Positions 35,635 through 44,718 of a stretch of 64,000 nucleotides of DNA are shown piece after piece. Source of the stretch: Leptolyngbya sp. FACHB-60 (GTDB taxonomy: Bacteria > Cyanobacteriota > Cyanobacteriia > Phormidesmidales > Phormidesmidaceae); the NCBI RefSeq assembly GCF_014695775.1, contig NZ_JACJOX010000017.1:289003-353002 (forward strand). Reading direction: 5' to 3'. The notes beneath the pieces are model-generated. The model made no database searches. It saw only the letters and a program-made list of their open reading frames with translations, and had not been told where the DNA came from. The stretch's first letter is position 1. Each line of letters opens with the position of its first letter. The position numbers and the translations under genes are program-made.

Positions 35635-37023
35635 GTGCCCCTCTCCTCCATTGCCATGCCCGATACCCATGACGTCAGCACCCCTCTTACCCCTGCGGCC
35701 TCAGCAGATTTAACCCCTGCGGCGAACGTTTCCTCAGATGAGGAGATGTGGGACATCGTTGATCATCACCTGGTGCGCTACGGGGGCAGCTTTGCTCCCA
35801 GGCTGATCGAGCGGGCGCGGGGCAGCTATCTCTACGATCGCCAGGGCCGCAAGATTCTCGACTTTACCTCTGGGCAGATGTGCGCCACCCTGGGCCACAA
35901 CCATCCCGATGTGGTGCAGGCCATCCACAAAGCCTGCGAAGACGTGCTGCACCTATTTAGCGGCATGCTGTCTCCAACAGTGGTAGAACTGGCCGACTCG
36001 CTCTGCCAGCTTTTACCGCCCGCCCTGCAAAAGGCCCTATTTCTCAACACCGGCAGCGAGGCCAACGAAGCTGCCCTGCGAATGGCCAAATTGCATACGG
36101 GCGGCTTCGAGGTAGTGGGGTTAAGTGCCTCCTGGCACGGCATGACCGCCGGAGCCAGCGCCAGCACCTTTGTCTCAGCCCGCAAAGGCTATGGCCCCAC
36201 CATGCCGGGAAATCTGGCGCTGCCCACGCCCAACTGCTACCGCTGCCCCATTCGCCACTGCCAAGATCAGTGCGATATGACCTGCCTAGAGGTGGGCTTA
36301 GACCTGGTCGATAGCCAGTCGGTAGGGGCCTACGCCGCGCTGATTGTGGAACCTGTGCTCAGCGCTGGGGGGGTGGTCGTGCCTCCCGAGGGCTACTTCC
36401 AGCGGTTGCAGGCCTACTGCCAAGAACGGGGCATGCTGCTGATTTTGGATGAGGCCCAAACCGCTTTTGGCCGCCTGGGCAGCTTTTTTGCCTTTGAACA
36501 ATTAGGCCTGGTGCCCGATATTCTCACCCTGTCGAAGACTCTTGGGGGAGGCCTGCCCCTGGCGGCGACCGTGACCAGCGAGGCAATTGAGGTTGATTGC
36601 TACGAGAAAGGCTTTATCTACTACACCTCCCATGTGTCTGACCCGATGCCAGCGGCGGTGGGGCTAGCGGTGCTGCGGGTGTTAGCCGGCCAAAACCTAG
36701 CCGAGCAGGCCACAACCATGGGGGCATACTTGAAGGATGGATTGCTCAAGCTGAAGGATCGCTACGAGGCAATCGGCGATGTGCGCGGTCGAGGGTTGCT
36801 GTTGGGGGTAGAGCTGGTGAAGGATCGAACCACCCGCGAACCCGACCCAGAAAAAGGTGCCGCTATTACCCGCCGCTGTCTAAAACTAGGGCTGAGCATG
36901 AACATTACCGCCCTACCCGGTATGGGCAGCGTGTGGCGCATTGCCCCGCCGCTAACCGTAACCTATGAAGAGCTAGACGAAGGACTCGCCATTTTGGATC
37001 AGGCGATCCGCGACTGCCAGTGA
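35635..37023 (+). CDS. PLP-dependent class III aminotransferase, 2,2-dialkylglycine decarboxylase-like
   Basis: 462 residues. Class III fold with PLP lysine K301 (LTLSKTLGGG) and D272 (LILDEAQT). Beyond the family core it follows Burkholderia DgdA closely: DFTSGQM with Q81, SWHGMTAG with W167, YTSHVSDPMPAAVGL, and GLSMNITALPGMG followed by RIAPPLTV. Q and W at these places are the residues that set decarboxylation chemistry in DGD. A five-cysteine segment at 201-217 (CYRCPIRHCQDQCDMTC) is present here and not in DgdA. Start is GTG at 35635 (AAGGAG only 2 nt upstream) or the ATG at 35656. Likely reaction: decarboxylation-transamination of a small 2,2-substituted amino acid; inferred. Confidence 0.85.
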   Translation: MPLSSIAMPDTHDVSTPLTPAASADLTPAANVSSDEEMWDIVDHHLVRYGGSFAPRLIERARGSYLYDRQGRKILDFTSGQMCATLGHNHPDVVQAIHKACEDVLHLFSGMLSPTVVELADSLCQLLPPALQKALFLNTGSEANEAALRMAKLHTGGFEVVGLSASWHGMTAGASASTFVSARKGYGPTMPGNLALPTPNCYRCPIRHCQDQCDMTCLEVGLDLVDSQSVGAYAALIVEPVLSAGGVVVPPEGYFQRLQAYCQERGMLLILDEAQTAFGRLGSFFAFEQLGLVPDILTLSKTLGGGLPLAATVTSEAIEVDCYEKGFIYYTSHVSDPMPAAVGLAVLRVLAGQNLAEQATTMGAYLKDGLLKLKDRYEAIGDVRGRGLLLGVELVKDRTTREPDPEKGAAITRRCLKLGLSMNITALPGMGSVWRIAPPLTVTYEELDEGLAILDQAIRDCQ

Positions 37024-37092
37024 TGACTTGTCCATCACTGGCGTAGCGTAAAACGATTCTTCCCCCTCTATCCTTTAACCCTCCACCGCCCC

Positions 37093-37770
37093 ATGAAGAT
37101 TTTGCTCGTTGATGACGAAGTAGAACTCGCCGACCCGCTGAGTCGCTTACTCAATCGGGAAGGTTACGAGGTGGATGTGGCCACTAGCGGAGAAACGGGC
37201 TGTGACTTGGCTGGCCAAGGCGGCTACGACCTGCTAATTCTCGACTGGATGCTGCCGGGGCTGAGCGGACTAGAGATCTGTCGACAGGTGCGATCGCGCC
37301 AAGACAACACCCCTGTGCTCTTTCTCACGGCCAAAGATACCCTCAACGATCGCGTCGATGGTCTCGATGCCGGAGCCGACGATTATTTGGTCAAACCCTT
37401 CGAGCTGCGCGAACTGTTGGCGCGGGTGCGGGCACTGCTGCGGCGATCGCCCAACCTCGAAGCAGCCACCCCGACTCGCTTGACCTACGGCGATCTCACC
37501 CTCGATGAAGCCAACCAGCTTGCCCACCGCCAGGGGCAACCCGCCGAACTCTCCGAAAAAGAAACCCGCCTGCTGGCTTACTTGCTACGCCACCCCAACC
37601 AGGTACTCACCCACGAACAAATTTACCAGAGCGTTTGGGATGACCAAGACGCCCCTAGCAGTAATGTAGTGGCCGCCCAAATGCGTCTACTGCGCCGCAA
37701 AATAGAGCCAAAAGGCACTGCGCCAATTATTCGCACCGTCTACGGCAAAGGGTATCGGTTGGGCGGGTAA
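37093..37770 (+). CDS. OmpR/PhoB-family response regulator (RppA-like)
   Basis: 225 residues. Receiver domain with D7-D8 and phospho-acceptor D51 (LLILDWMLPGLSG), K in LVKPF; then a winged-helix DNA-binding domain (~130-225) ending IRTVYGKGYRLGG. The DWMLPGLSGLEICRQVR and SNVVAAQMRLLRRK segments resemble the cyanobacterial RppA/NrsR group (redox or metal signalling). No histidine kinase is adjacent, so its partner is unknown. Confidence 0.9.
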   Translation: MKILLVDDEVELADPLSRLLNREGYEVDVATSGETGCDLAGQGGYDLLILDWMLPGLSGLEICRQVRSRQDNTPVLFLTAKDTLNDRVDGLDAGADDYLVKPFELRELLARVRALLRRSPNLEAATPTRLTYGDLTLDEANQLAHRQGQPAELSEKETRLLAYLLRHPNQVLTHEQIYQSVWDDQDAPSSNVVAAQMRLLRRKIEPKGTAPIIRTVYGKGYRLGG

Positions 37771-37815
37771 GTTTTGAGTTCGCCCATTCAACACTCACAA
37801 CTTAAAGTTCAAAAC
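37771..37815. repeat. Inverted repeat of the GTTTTGAGTT type
   Basis: GTTTTGAGTT (37771-37780) faces AAAGTTCAAAAC (37804-37815), partly complementary. It sits exactly in the spacer between two convergent genes and resembles the element at 25853-25899. Confidence 0.45.
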
Positions 37816-37818
37816 TTT

Positions 37819-38403
37819 TTAGAATCTCGACCCTCGCTGCCGTAGAAACTCTGCCTCATCTGGGGTCGTTTCCCGGCCTAAAATCTGATTGCGGTGGGGA
37901 AATCGCCCAAACCGCTGAATCACTTCCCGATGGCGCAGGGCATAGTCGAGGGTGGATTCAAATTCAGGGTGGGTGGCGTAGAGCGATCGCACCAACACCA
38001 CCGAGCGCTCCTGATCGGCCAGATTTTCGCTGTGCTCTAGCGGTAGATAAAAAAAGATGCGCTCTACCGGCAAAACCTGCTGGTCATAGCCTTGGGCTAG
38101 GGCATAGTAGGCAGTGTCTTGGGCAACGCGATCGGTGGCAAAACTGCGCGCCTCGCCCCGAAACAGATTGCGCGGAAACTGGTCTAACAGGATCACTAGG
38201 GCGAGGCACGATCGCGGTTTCTGCCGCCACGTCGCCAAAGCGCCAGTTGAAGCCTGCTCATAGTCAGTCAAAAACTGCCGCCGAATTGTGCCATCAAACA
38301 CCGGGTCTTTCTTGAACCAGACCCGGCGCTGCTGACCATACTCGCTACTAGACTCCTCTGGGTCGCCAAACCAAAACCGCAGAATCTCTTGCCAACGCCC
38401 CAT
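37819..38403 (-). CDS. DUF924 family protein
   Basis: 194 residues from the ATG at 38403. The FWFGDPEES start, LALVILLDQFPRNLFRG motif near residue 68 and FFYLPLEHSE near 116 are characteristic of DUF924 (COG3803), soluble helical proteins of unknown function. It begins 8 nt past the stop of the metallophosphoesterase gene, so the two form an operon. Confidence 0.92.
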   Translation of the reverse strand: MGRWQEILRFWFGDPEESSSEYGQQRRVWFKKDPVFDGTIRRQFLTDYEQASTGALATWRQKPRSCLALVILLDQFPRNLFRGEARSFATDRVAQDTAYYALAQGYDQQVLPVERIFFYLPLEHSENLADQERSVVLVRSLYATHPEFESTLDYALRHREVIQRFGRFPHRNQILGRETTPDEAEFLRQRGSRF

Positions 38404-38411
38404 CCACGCAC

Positions 38412-39992
38412 CTACTCCAGCACCAGCGGATCCAGCGCGTAGTCCTCCCATTTCTGGTGCGATCGCTCCGAAATGTGGGGCGTCACAATAAATTTAGGCA
38501 CTTCATCTTGGGTAACATCAATGCGCACAAAAGAGTAAGGCCGCCGTCGCTCGGCTTTGTGGCCCACGAGGCCCATGTACAGCTGCGATTTTGCCACCAG
38601 CTTAAACTCCGTTTGCCCATCGGGGTCTGCCCCCAAGGGTTCATAGAGCATGGTGCCCTCCGGGCGCTGCCGCCGCAGGCTCAAACCGCTGCCGCCGCAG
38701 ACTAAATAGTTCATGTGGCTGTCGGCGTAGCCGGTGGCCTCGGTTTTGAGATATTCAAAACAGTGGGCGTGACCGTTGAGCACCAAGTTGACCGGAGGGC
38801 GATCGGGGCCAATTTCAGGCACCGCCGCCGCTACTTGATCGAGCACCCAGCGCAGGTTTTGGCGAATGGCCATCGTCTGCCCCTGGCCCCACTTAGTATT
38901 TTCCGTCACGTAAGGGGGGTGGTGAAAGAACAAAACGCGCCCCCGCACCGCCTTATCCTGCCAAGAAGCAATTAGCCCATCCCGCAGCCACAGCAGCTGC
39001 TCAGTATCGACCAGCGTAGTGGGTCGAGGGTGCACCTGCTTTTCAATATCGAGCAGCATCTCCTCCATCTGCTCTATCTTGGCTTGCAGGTCGTCTAAGC
39101 GCTCTTGGGAGTGAGGATCGGTGCGTTGCAGGTGCATAGCTTCGTCTCGCACCTGCTGCTGCTGACGCTGAATAGCCTCTCGCTGGGCCAGCAACCGACC
39201 TCGATAGGCCGCATTTGAAGCCCGCTGGGGCGACAGGGCCGGGTCGTTGAAGGTGCTGCTGTCGAGGGCAAAAAAGTCGATGCCGCCGTAGCGAAAGGTG
39301 TAATAGCGATTGGGCAACCGAGTAAACTGCCCCGGCTGGTAGCGCAGCCCCAGGGTGTTCTCGCCCCAGGGGCCATAGTGGCGATCGAGGTGAGCGTCTA
39401 GATCTTCATCCGACAGCGTGCGTAAGTAATCCAAAAAAGCGCGGGCATAGGCATCGCCAATGCCAGAACCGTGCCAGCTCACATTGGGGTTGAGGTTCAA
39501 TCTCAGCAGCTTGCGCACGGGCCGGGACAGCTGCACCAAAATGCTGTAGAGCCGGGGCAGGTTGTAATAGTCATGGTTGCCCGGCACCGCCAAAAACGGA
39601 AACTGAAACACCATGGCGTCAAAGGCGATGCGATCGGGGCGATCGCCCCCTACCAGCCATTCCCGGTAGGGCTTGATAAAATTTTCTGGATATTGCTCGC
39701 TAGAACCGACCTGGTATACCACATCACCTGTGTGCAGCAAAAAGCGGCAGTCTTGCAGGTGGGGCAGCATTTGCTCAGCAATGCGCCGCTGGGGATGATG
39801 GTCGGGGTGAGGGCCAGAGCCGCTATCACCAATCACCAAAAACGAAAATTCTCTATCGTCGCTGCGACCATCCTCCAAAATTAGCCGGGTCTGGTCGATG
39901 CGGCGCTGCATTAACATCGGGTGCTGCCAGCAGACCCGCTCTTTCATTTTGGCGACTTTGGTCAAAATGGGCGGGTCAAGAATGGAAGCCAT
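38412..39992 (-). CDS. Calcineurin-like metallophosphoesterase
   Basis: 526 residues. Two-metal phosphoesterase motifs in order: GDSGSG near residue 54, HTGDVVYQVG near 85, GNHDYYNLPR near 138, FHHPPY near 350 and NGHAHCFEY near 400. A central helical insert (about 250-310, coiled-coil-like) separates the third and fourth motifs. No signal peptide is evident. Substrate unknown. Operon with the DUF924 gene. Confidence 0.92.
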   Translation of the reverse strand: MASILDPPILTKVAKMKERVCWQHPMLMQRRIDQTRLILEDGRSDDREFSFLVIGDSGSGPHPDHHPQRRIAEQMLPHLQDCRFLLHTGDVVYQVGSSEQYPENFIKPYREWLVGGDRPDRIAFDAMVFQFPFLAVPGNHDYYNLPRLYSILVQLSRPVRKLLRLNLNPNVSWHGSGIGDAYARAFLDYLRTLSDEDLDAHLDRHYGPWGENTLGLRYQPGQFTRLPNRYYTFRYGGIDFFALDSSTFNDPALSPQRASNAAYRGRLLAQREAIQRQQQQVRDEAMHLQRTDPHSQERLDDLQAKIEQMEEMLLDIEKQVHPRPTTLVDTEQLLWLRDGLIASWQDKAVRGRVLFFHHPPYVTENTKWGQGQTMAIRQNLRWVLDQVAAAVPEIGPDRPPVNLVLNGHAHCFEYLKTEATGYADSHMNYLVCGGSGLSLRRQRPEGTMLYEPLGADPDGQTEFKLVAKSQLYMGLVGHKAERRRPYSFVRIDVTQDEVPKFIVTPHISERSHQKWEDYALDPLVLE

Positions 39993-40232
39993 GGGTCAGG
40001 AGTGAATTTGTGCGGCGATTGAGAGCTGGCCCCAAAGCGAAAGGCCCTCATTTAGGGTAATCTGTGTTTCCTGAAATTGCCGAGCTTCCTATGCAGCAGC
40101 GGCAATGATCCGGCGCGGGCAGGCTAAGCTAAATCCATTCCGGGTAGAGCGAGCAGGTGACGAAATAGACGCTCTCCTTACAAAAATTTGACAGTCATCC
40201 TCGCTGAACCACGGCGAAACCTTTGAGCACCC

Positions 40233-40823
40233 ATGCCCCTCGACTCTATTGACAACGTCATTCACCAGTTTGAACAGCAGCCTCGCTGGCGCAGCCGAGG
40301 CCTATTTCGCCAGGTGCTCAACAGTTGGGCTGCCGTCGTGGGCGACGGGGTAGCTCGCCAGGCCGCCCCCGTGCGGCTCGATCAAGACGTGCTGCACGTG
40401 GCGGTAGTTAACCCAATGTGGGCCCAAACTCTAACGCTAGAGCGGCGGCGAATTTTGGCCAAACTCAACGATCACCTCCACCTCAACCTCAGCGACATTC
40501 GCTTTTCGAGTGGCGACTGGTACCGGCAAAATAAGTCGGCTCAGCCTGGCAAAACGTCAGCTGCCGCATTAGAACTACCTGAGTGGCTGCGGCAGCACCC
40601 CAGCTATGAGCCTCGCGCGATCCCGCGATCGCCCCAGCGCCCCGAAACAGCCGAAGAGAGCTTTGAGCGCTGGGCAGGCCTGACCCAACAGCTGGCGGCC
40701 CAGCAGCCCCTCTGCCCCCAGTGCCACTGCCACTGCCCCACGGGGGAACTCAAACGCTGGGGACGGTGCAGCATTTGCGCGGCCAAAGGGCTCAAAGGCC
40801 CAGTTGGGCAACATTCTGTATGA
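40233..40823 (+). CDS. DciA-like DUF721 protein with C-terminal zinc ribbon
   Basis: 196 residues. The N-terminal ~90 residues form the DUF721/DciA domain ([49 protein letters not shown]). DciA proteins help load the DnaB replicative helicase in bacteria that lack DnaC. A C-terminal CPQC...CSIC segment (about 164-183) looks like a zinc ribbon, which is common in cyanobacterial members. Its 3' end overlaps that of lipB by 32 bp (convergent). Confidence 0.85.
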   Translation: MPLDSIDNVIHQFEQQPRWRSRGLFRQVLNSWAAVVGDGVARQAAPVRLDQDVLHVAVVNPMWAQTLTLERRRILAKLNDHLHLNLSDIRFSSGDWYRQNKSAQPGKTSAAALELPEWLRQHPSYEPRAIPRSPQRPETAEESFERWAGLTQQLAAQQPLCPQCHCHCPTGELKRWGRCSICAAKGLKGPVGQHSV

Positions 40824-41475
40824 CGGGTTGAACTCCAAATACCTGAGCAAAGCTGCTCACAACCACTGGACGCACCGCCTCCACCGTAATGCCTGGGCAA
40901 AACTGGGCCAGGCTGCCCACCGATTTGTCGGCAATGCCGCAGGGCACGATTGCCTGAAATCCTACCAAGTCGGGACAAATATTCAGCGCAAAGCCGTGCA
41001 TCGTCACCCAACGGCTCACCTTAATGCCAATCGCCGCCAGCTTGGTGTTGCCTACCCACACTCCGGTTAGCCCGGCCTGCCGCTCTGCACTCACGCCAAA
41101 CTGGGCCAGCGTTTGAATCAGCACTTCCTCAAGCTGGCGCAGATACCAGTGCAAGTCAGGCTGGTGCCGCTTCAGGTTGAGAATCGGGTAGCCTACCAGC
41201 TGACCAGGGCAGTGGTGGGTGATCTCGCCCCCCCGTTCAGTGCGAAACAGAGGATAGGGCAATTCCTCAGCTGGGAGCTTGAGGTGATCTAGGGTTGAAC
41301 CCTGGCCCAGGGTATAGACACCAGGGTGCTCGACCAAGAGCAGGCAATCGGGCTGAGGGTGCTCGCGGTGGCGCTGTACTAGCGTCTTTTGCAGCGTCCA
41401 AGCGGCGGCAAAGGGCATGACCCCCAGCTCATAAATATTGCAGAGAAACGTTGATTCCTCGTACTTTTGCTCCAT
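40792..41475 (-). CDS. lipB: Octanoyl-[acyl-carrier-protein]:protein N-octanoyltransferase
   Basis: 227 residues from the ATG at 41475 (a TTG three codons upstream is possible). Transfers octanoyl groups from ACP to lipoyl domains. Seen: [34 protein letters not shown] (substrate pocket), [22 protein letters not shown] with the catalytic Lys, and [12 protein letters not shown] with the catalytic Cys. Full length. Converges with the DciA-like gene with a 32-bp overlap. Confidence 0.96.
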   Translation of the reverse strand: MEQKYEESTFLCNIYELGVMPFAAAWTLQKTLVQRHREHPQPDCLLLVEHPGVYTLGQGSTLDHLKLPAEELPYPLFRTERGGEITHHCPGQLVGYPILNLKRHQPDLHWYLRQLEEVLIQTLAQFGVSAERQAGLTGVWVGNTKLAAIGIKVSRWVTMHGFALNICPDLVGFQAIVPCGIADKSVGSLAQFCPGITVEAVRPVVVSSFAQVFGVQPVIQNVAQLGL

Positions 41476-41627
41476 TCTTGTCAAGGGTAAATCAGCGTAA
41501 ATGGCTTAATTTTCAAAATTTTGCAATCAAGAATTATCAACCCATGCAAAGGATTCTAACGGACGCTGTCGTGCAGAATACAAGGTGTTAGGGTGAACCC
41601 AAGCCGACGTATCAAGGAGTCCGCTTT

Positions 41628-42275
41628 ATGAAGCTGGTAATCCATGGCAGAAATATTGAGATCACAGACGCGATTCGGGAGCATGTAGAACAAAAAATCC
41701 TCAAGGCGGTGAGCCACTTCAAGCACCTAACCAATGAGGTCGATGTCCATCTGTCCGTAGCCAAAAACCCCAGAATTGGGGCCAACCAGGCCGCCGAAGT
41801 TACCCTGTTTGTAGACGGAGCCGTTGTCAGAGCCGAAGAAAGCAGCGAAAATCTCTACGCCAGCATCGACCTGGTAGCCGACAAAATTAGCCGCCAGCTG
41901 CGCAAGTTCAAAGAAAAGCGCAACACCCGCATGCAGGGCAATTTGGGCAAAACCACCGAGGCCTACCTCAACGAAGCGCCCCTGACTGATGTTACCCATG
42001 TGCTCAACACCAGTGAGCCCCAGCTCCCTGAAGAGGTGATTCGCACTAAGTACTTCGCGATGTCGCCCATGTCTGTGTCAGACGCCCTAGAGCAGCTCGC
42101 AGTCATTGACCACGATTTCTATATGTTTCTCAACGCAGAAACTGAGGAAATTAACGTGATTTATGAGCGCAACCACGGTGGCTACGGGTTAATTCAGCCC
42201 CGCAAGCCCAATTCAAACAGCCACCAAAACGGGCACACAGCTCAGCAGTCTGTTGAAGCCGCTGCCCACAGCTAG
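41628..42275 (+). CDS. hpf: Ribosome hibernation-promoting factor, long form (LrtA)
   Basis: 215 residues, ATG with AAGGAG 8 nt upstream. N-terminal RaiA/HPF fold (1-100: MKLVIHGRNIEITDAIREHVEQK, FKEKRNTR) and the C-terminal dimerisation domain (about 135-190: IRTKYFAMSPMSVSDALEQ, INVIYERNHGGYGLIQP) that pairs 70S ribosomes into 100S dimers. In cyanobacteria this gene is the light-repressed lrtA. The 140-bp upstream spacer could carry the leader. Ends at a very strong terminator. Confidence 0.96.
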   Translation: MKLVIHGRNIEITDAIREHVEQKILKAVSHFKHLTNEVDVHLSVAKNPRIGANQAAEVTLFVDGAVVRAEESSENLYASIDLVADKISRQLRKFKEKRNTRMQGNLGKTTEAYLNEAPLTDVTHVLNTSEPQLPEEVIRTKYFAMSPMSVSDALEQLAVIDHDFYMFLNAETEEINVIYERNHGGYGLIQPRKPNSNSHQNGHTAQQSVEAAAHS

Positions 42276-42295
42276 CCCTAGGCGAACTGCACACC

Positions 42296-42340
42296 ATTAC
42301 GAAAGCCCCAGACTCTCTAAGAGTCTGGGGCTTTCGTAAT
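42296..42340. terminator. Bidirectional terminator between hpf and grxC
   Basis: Perfect 20-bp stem (42296-42315 / 42321-42340) with a 5-nt TCTAA loop, GC-rich core CCCCAGACTC, and A/T-rich ends. It lies in the spacer between convergent genes and can serve both. Confidence 0.9.
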
Positions 42341-42424
42341 GGGTAGAACCCACGGTAGTGGATCAGTCCTGGGATTATCTTGCCCGCAGAAATATCTTGG
42401 GTGCTTTCTTTCTCAGCAGTTTTG

Positions 42425-42694
42425 CTAAGCAGGGGAGCCGCTCAGGAGAGGTTCTACGCCGCCTTTAGAATCTAAGGCAAAGAGGTCGTCGCAGCCGCCC
42501 ACGTGGTGATCGTTGATAAAAATCTGGGGGAGCGATCGCCGCCCATCAGCCCGCTCAGACATTTTGTTGCGGGCCGCCTCATCGCCGTCGATGGCGTATT
42601 CGGTGTATTCAATACCTTTTTGGTCTAGCAATCTCTTAGCGCGAATGCAGAAAGGGCAGCTTCTCCAGGTGTAAATTTCGACGGTAGGGGTCAT
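42425..42694 (-). CDS. grxC: Glutaredoxin 3
   Basis: 89 residues. Dithiol glutaredoxin with active site C13-P-F-C16 (TWRSCPFCIRAK), the SLPQIFIND cis-proline segment near 55 and the GGCDDLFALD glutathione-binding segment near 67. Reduces disulfides and dehydroascorbate-type substrates with glutathione. Length normal. Confidence 0.95.
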   Translation of the reverse strand: MTPTVEIYTWRSCPFCIRAKRLLDQKGIEYTEYAIDGDEAARNKMSERADGRRSLPQIFINDHHVGGCDDLFALDSKGGVEPLLSGSPA

Positions 42695-42885
42695 AGCGCA
42701 CCTCCAGGGGCGGTAGTTAAGGTTCTTTACATTTATTTTAGTCTTCTCGGCCGTGTCGCTACGTCAACAGTTCGATAGGCATGCTTATGGGCTGGCGGTG
42801 GCATGCGTGGGAGGTGAAGAGGTTTTACAAATTTTTCTCCCCCGTCTCCCCCATCCTCCCTATCTCCCTCACCTTGAAATTCACC

Positions 42886-44424
42886 TCACCCACTTCCCTT
42901 CAAGGCATGGGCGATCGCATCCACCACCCGCGGCACCTCCACAATCTCAAGCCCGTCTACTTTTACTGACTGCCCCTTGGGCACGATCGCCCGCTTAAAG
43001 CCCAGCTTTGCCGCCTCCTTCAGCCGCAGTTCTAGCTGGGAAATCGGCCGTACCTGGCCACCCAGGCCCACTTCGCCAATGAGAACAAGTTCTGGATCGA
43101 CGAGGCGATCGCGAAAGCTGGCCACCACCGAAATCGCGATGCCCAGATCCGCCGCCGGTTCCCCCACCGCCAATCCGCCAGACGAGGCCACGTAGGCATC
43201 CAGCTTAGATAGGGGAATGCCCACCCGCTTCTCCAGTACCGCCAAAATTTGCAGCAGCCGGTTGTACTCCACTCCTGTAGTTGAGCGCCGGGGCGAGCTG
43301 TAGCTGGTGGGGCTAACCAGTGATTGCAGCTCTACCACCAGGGGCCGAGTGCCCTCGCAGGCGACGATGGTGGCAATGCCTGGCACCTGCTCATCGCGAT
43401 TGCCCAAAAATAGCGCCGAGGGGTTGCTGATCTCCGCCAGGCCGCGATCGACCATTTCAAACACGCCCAGCTCGTGGGTGGCGCCAAACCGGTTTTTCAC
43501 CGATCGCAGCAGTCGGTGGCTGGCAAAGCGATCGCCCTCAAAGTACAGCACCGTATCGACTAGGTGCTCTAGCACTTTCGGGCCTGCGATCGCCCCCTCC
43601 TTCGTCACGTGCCCGACGATAAACAGCGAAATATTCGCCCGCTTCGCCAACTGCATCAGCGCCGACGTACATTCCCTTACCTGTGAAACCGAACCGGGGG
43701 CCGAGGTCAGCGCCGCATAGTACAACGCCTGAATACTGTCGATAATTGCCACCGTCGGCTTCAGCGACTCCAGCTCCATCAGAATCGTCTCTAAGTCAAT
43801 CTCCGGCAGCAAAAACAACTGCGAATCCACCGCTTCCACCCCGGCGGGCTCAAACTCCTCAAACTCCGCCTCTTCTTTTCCCTCCTCCCTCTTCCCTCTT
43901 CCCTTTTTCCCTTTAGAAGTCTCCCCCCTACTCCTTACCCCATCACCCTCATCACTCTCCACCTTCCCCGCCGGCGCCAGCCGCTGCCACCGCAGCTTCA
44001 CCTGCTGGCCCGACTCCTCCGCGCACACGTACAGCACCCGCTGCCGCGACGCTAACTGGTTTGCCACCTGGAGCAGCAGAGTAGATTTGCCAATACCGGG
44101 GTCACCCCCCAGCAGCACCAGGGATCCCGGCACAATGCCGCCGCCCAGCACTCGGTCAAGCTCCCCATAGCCCGAAGGCAAGCGCGCCTGGGGATGGTCT
44201 TGGATCTGGTTTAGGGTCATGGCCAAGCGCGGCTGACTGACCTTAGCCGTTGTCGACCCACCCCGACTGCGCCCCAAAGCAGAGGCCCGAGCGGTAGTCT
44301 CCTTAGCAGGCTGAGCCTGCTCTACCAATGCATTCCAGCTGTTGCACACGGGGCAGCGGCCAAAGTACTGGGGCGACTCAGCTCCGCATTCATTGCAGAC
44401 AAAAATTGAACGAGATTTAGCCAT
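42886..44424 (-). CDS. radA: DNA repair protein RadA, with extra linker
   Basis: 512 residues, about 50 longer than usual. N-terminal zinc finger (CNECGAESPQYFGRCPVC, 10-27), Walker A GGDPGIGKST at 107-116, KNRFGATHELGVFEM (the RadA KNRFG motif) and a C-terminal Lon-like domain (VASSGGLAVGEPAADL, GEVGLGGQVRP). RadA drives branch migration in recombination. Residues ~151-202 are a charged low-complexity insert (rich in G, K, E, R) encoded by purine-rich heptamer-like repeats. The insert lies between the Walker A helix and LFLLPEIDLETIL. Confidence 0.95.
   Translation of the reverse strand: MAKSRSIFVCNECGAESPQYFGRCPVCNSWNALVEQAQPAKETTARASALGRSRGGSTTAKVSQPRLAMTLNQIQDHPQARLPSGYGELDRVLGGGIVPGSLVLLGGDPGIGKSTLLLQVANQLASRQRVLYVCAEESGQQVKLRWQRLAPAGKVESDEGDGVRSRGETSKGKKGRGKREEGKEEAEFEEFEPAGVEAVDSQLFLLPEIDLETILMELESLKPTVAIIDSIQALYYAALTSAPGSVSQVRECTSALMQLAKRANISLFIVGHVTKEGAIAGPKVLEHLVDTVLYFEGDRFASHRLLRSVKNRFGATHELGVFEMVDRGLAEISNPSALFLGNRDEQVPGIATIVACEGTRPLVVELQSLVSPTSYSSPRRSTTGVEYNRLLQILAVLEKRVGIPLSKLDAYVASSGGLAVGEPAADLGIAISVVASFRDRLVDPELVLIGEVGLGGQVRPISQLELRLKEAAKLGFKRAIVPKGQSVKVDGLEIVEVPRVVDAIAHALKGSG
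43871..43914 (-). repeat. Degenerate heptanucleotide tandem repeat inside radA
   Basis: On the coding strand: GGGAAAAA, GGGAAGA, GGGAAGA, GGGAGGA, GGGAAAAG in succession. Short tandemly repeated heptamers of this kind occur in cyanobacterial spacers; here they keep the reading frame and are translated. Confidence 0.7.
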
Positions 44425-44718
44425 AACTACCTCTGCCCTGCCGATTATCCAGGGCGATATTTGGCTTTAAGACATAGCCGCCGCTGCGCAATAAACCTTA
44501 AAAAAGCCTGAAGCACAGATGTTCCATGCATGCGGCATGAATCAATACACATAGAATAATCAAACGTCGTAGGTTCTGCTTCGGCAGCGTTTGGGGGGCA
44601 CTGCTTTGGCCGTGTCCACGGTTGTTCAGCTCAATCAACTAATTAGCTTTCAAAAGTTAATCATTAAACGTTGCGATTGTTTATAGAATATGACGTTATG
44701 TAGGGAGCCTTGAAAGCC

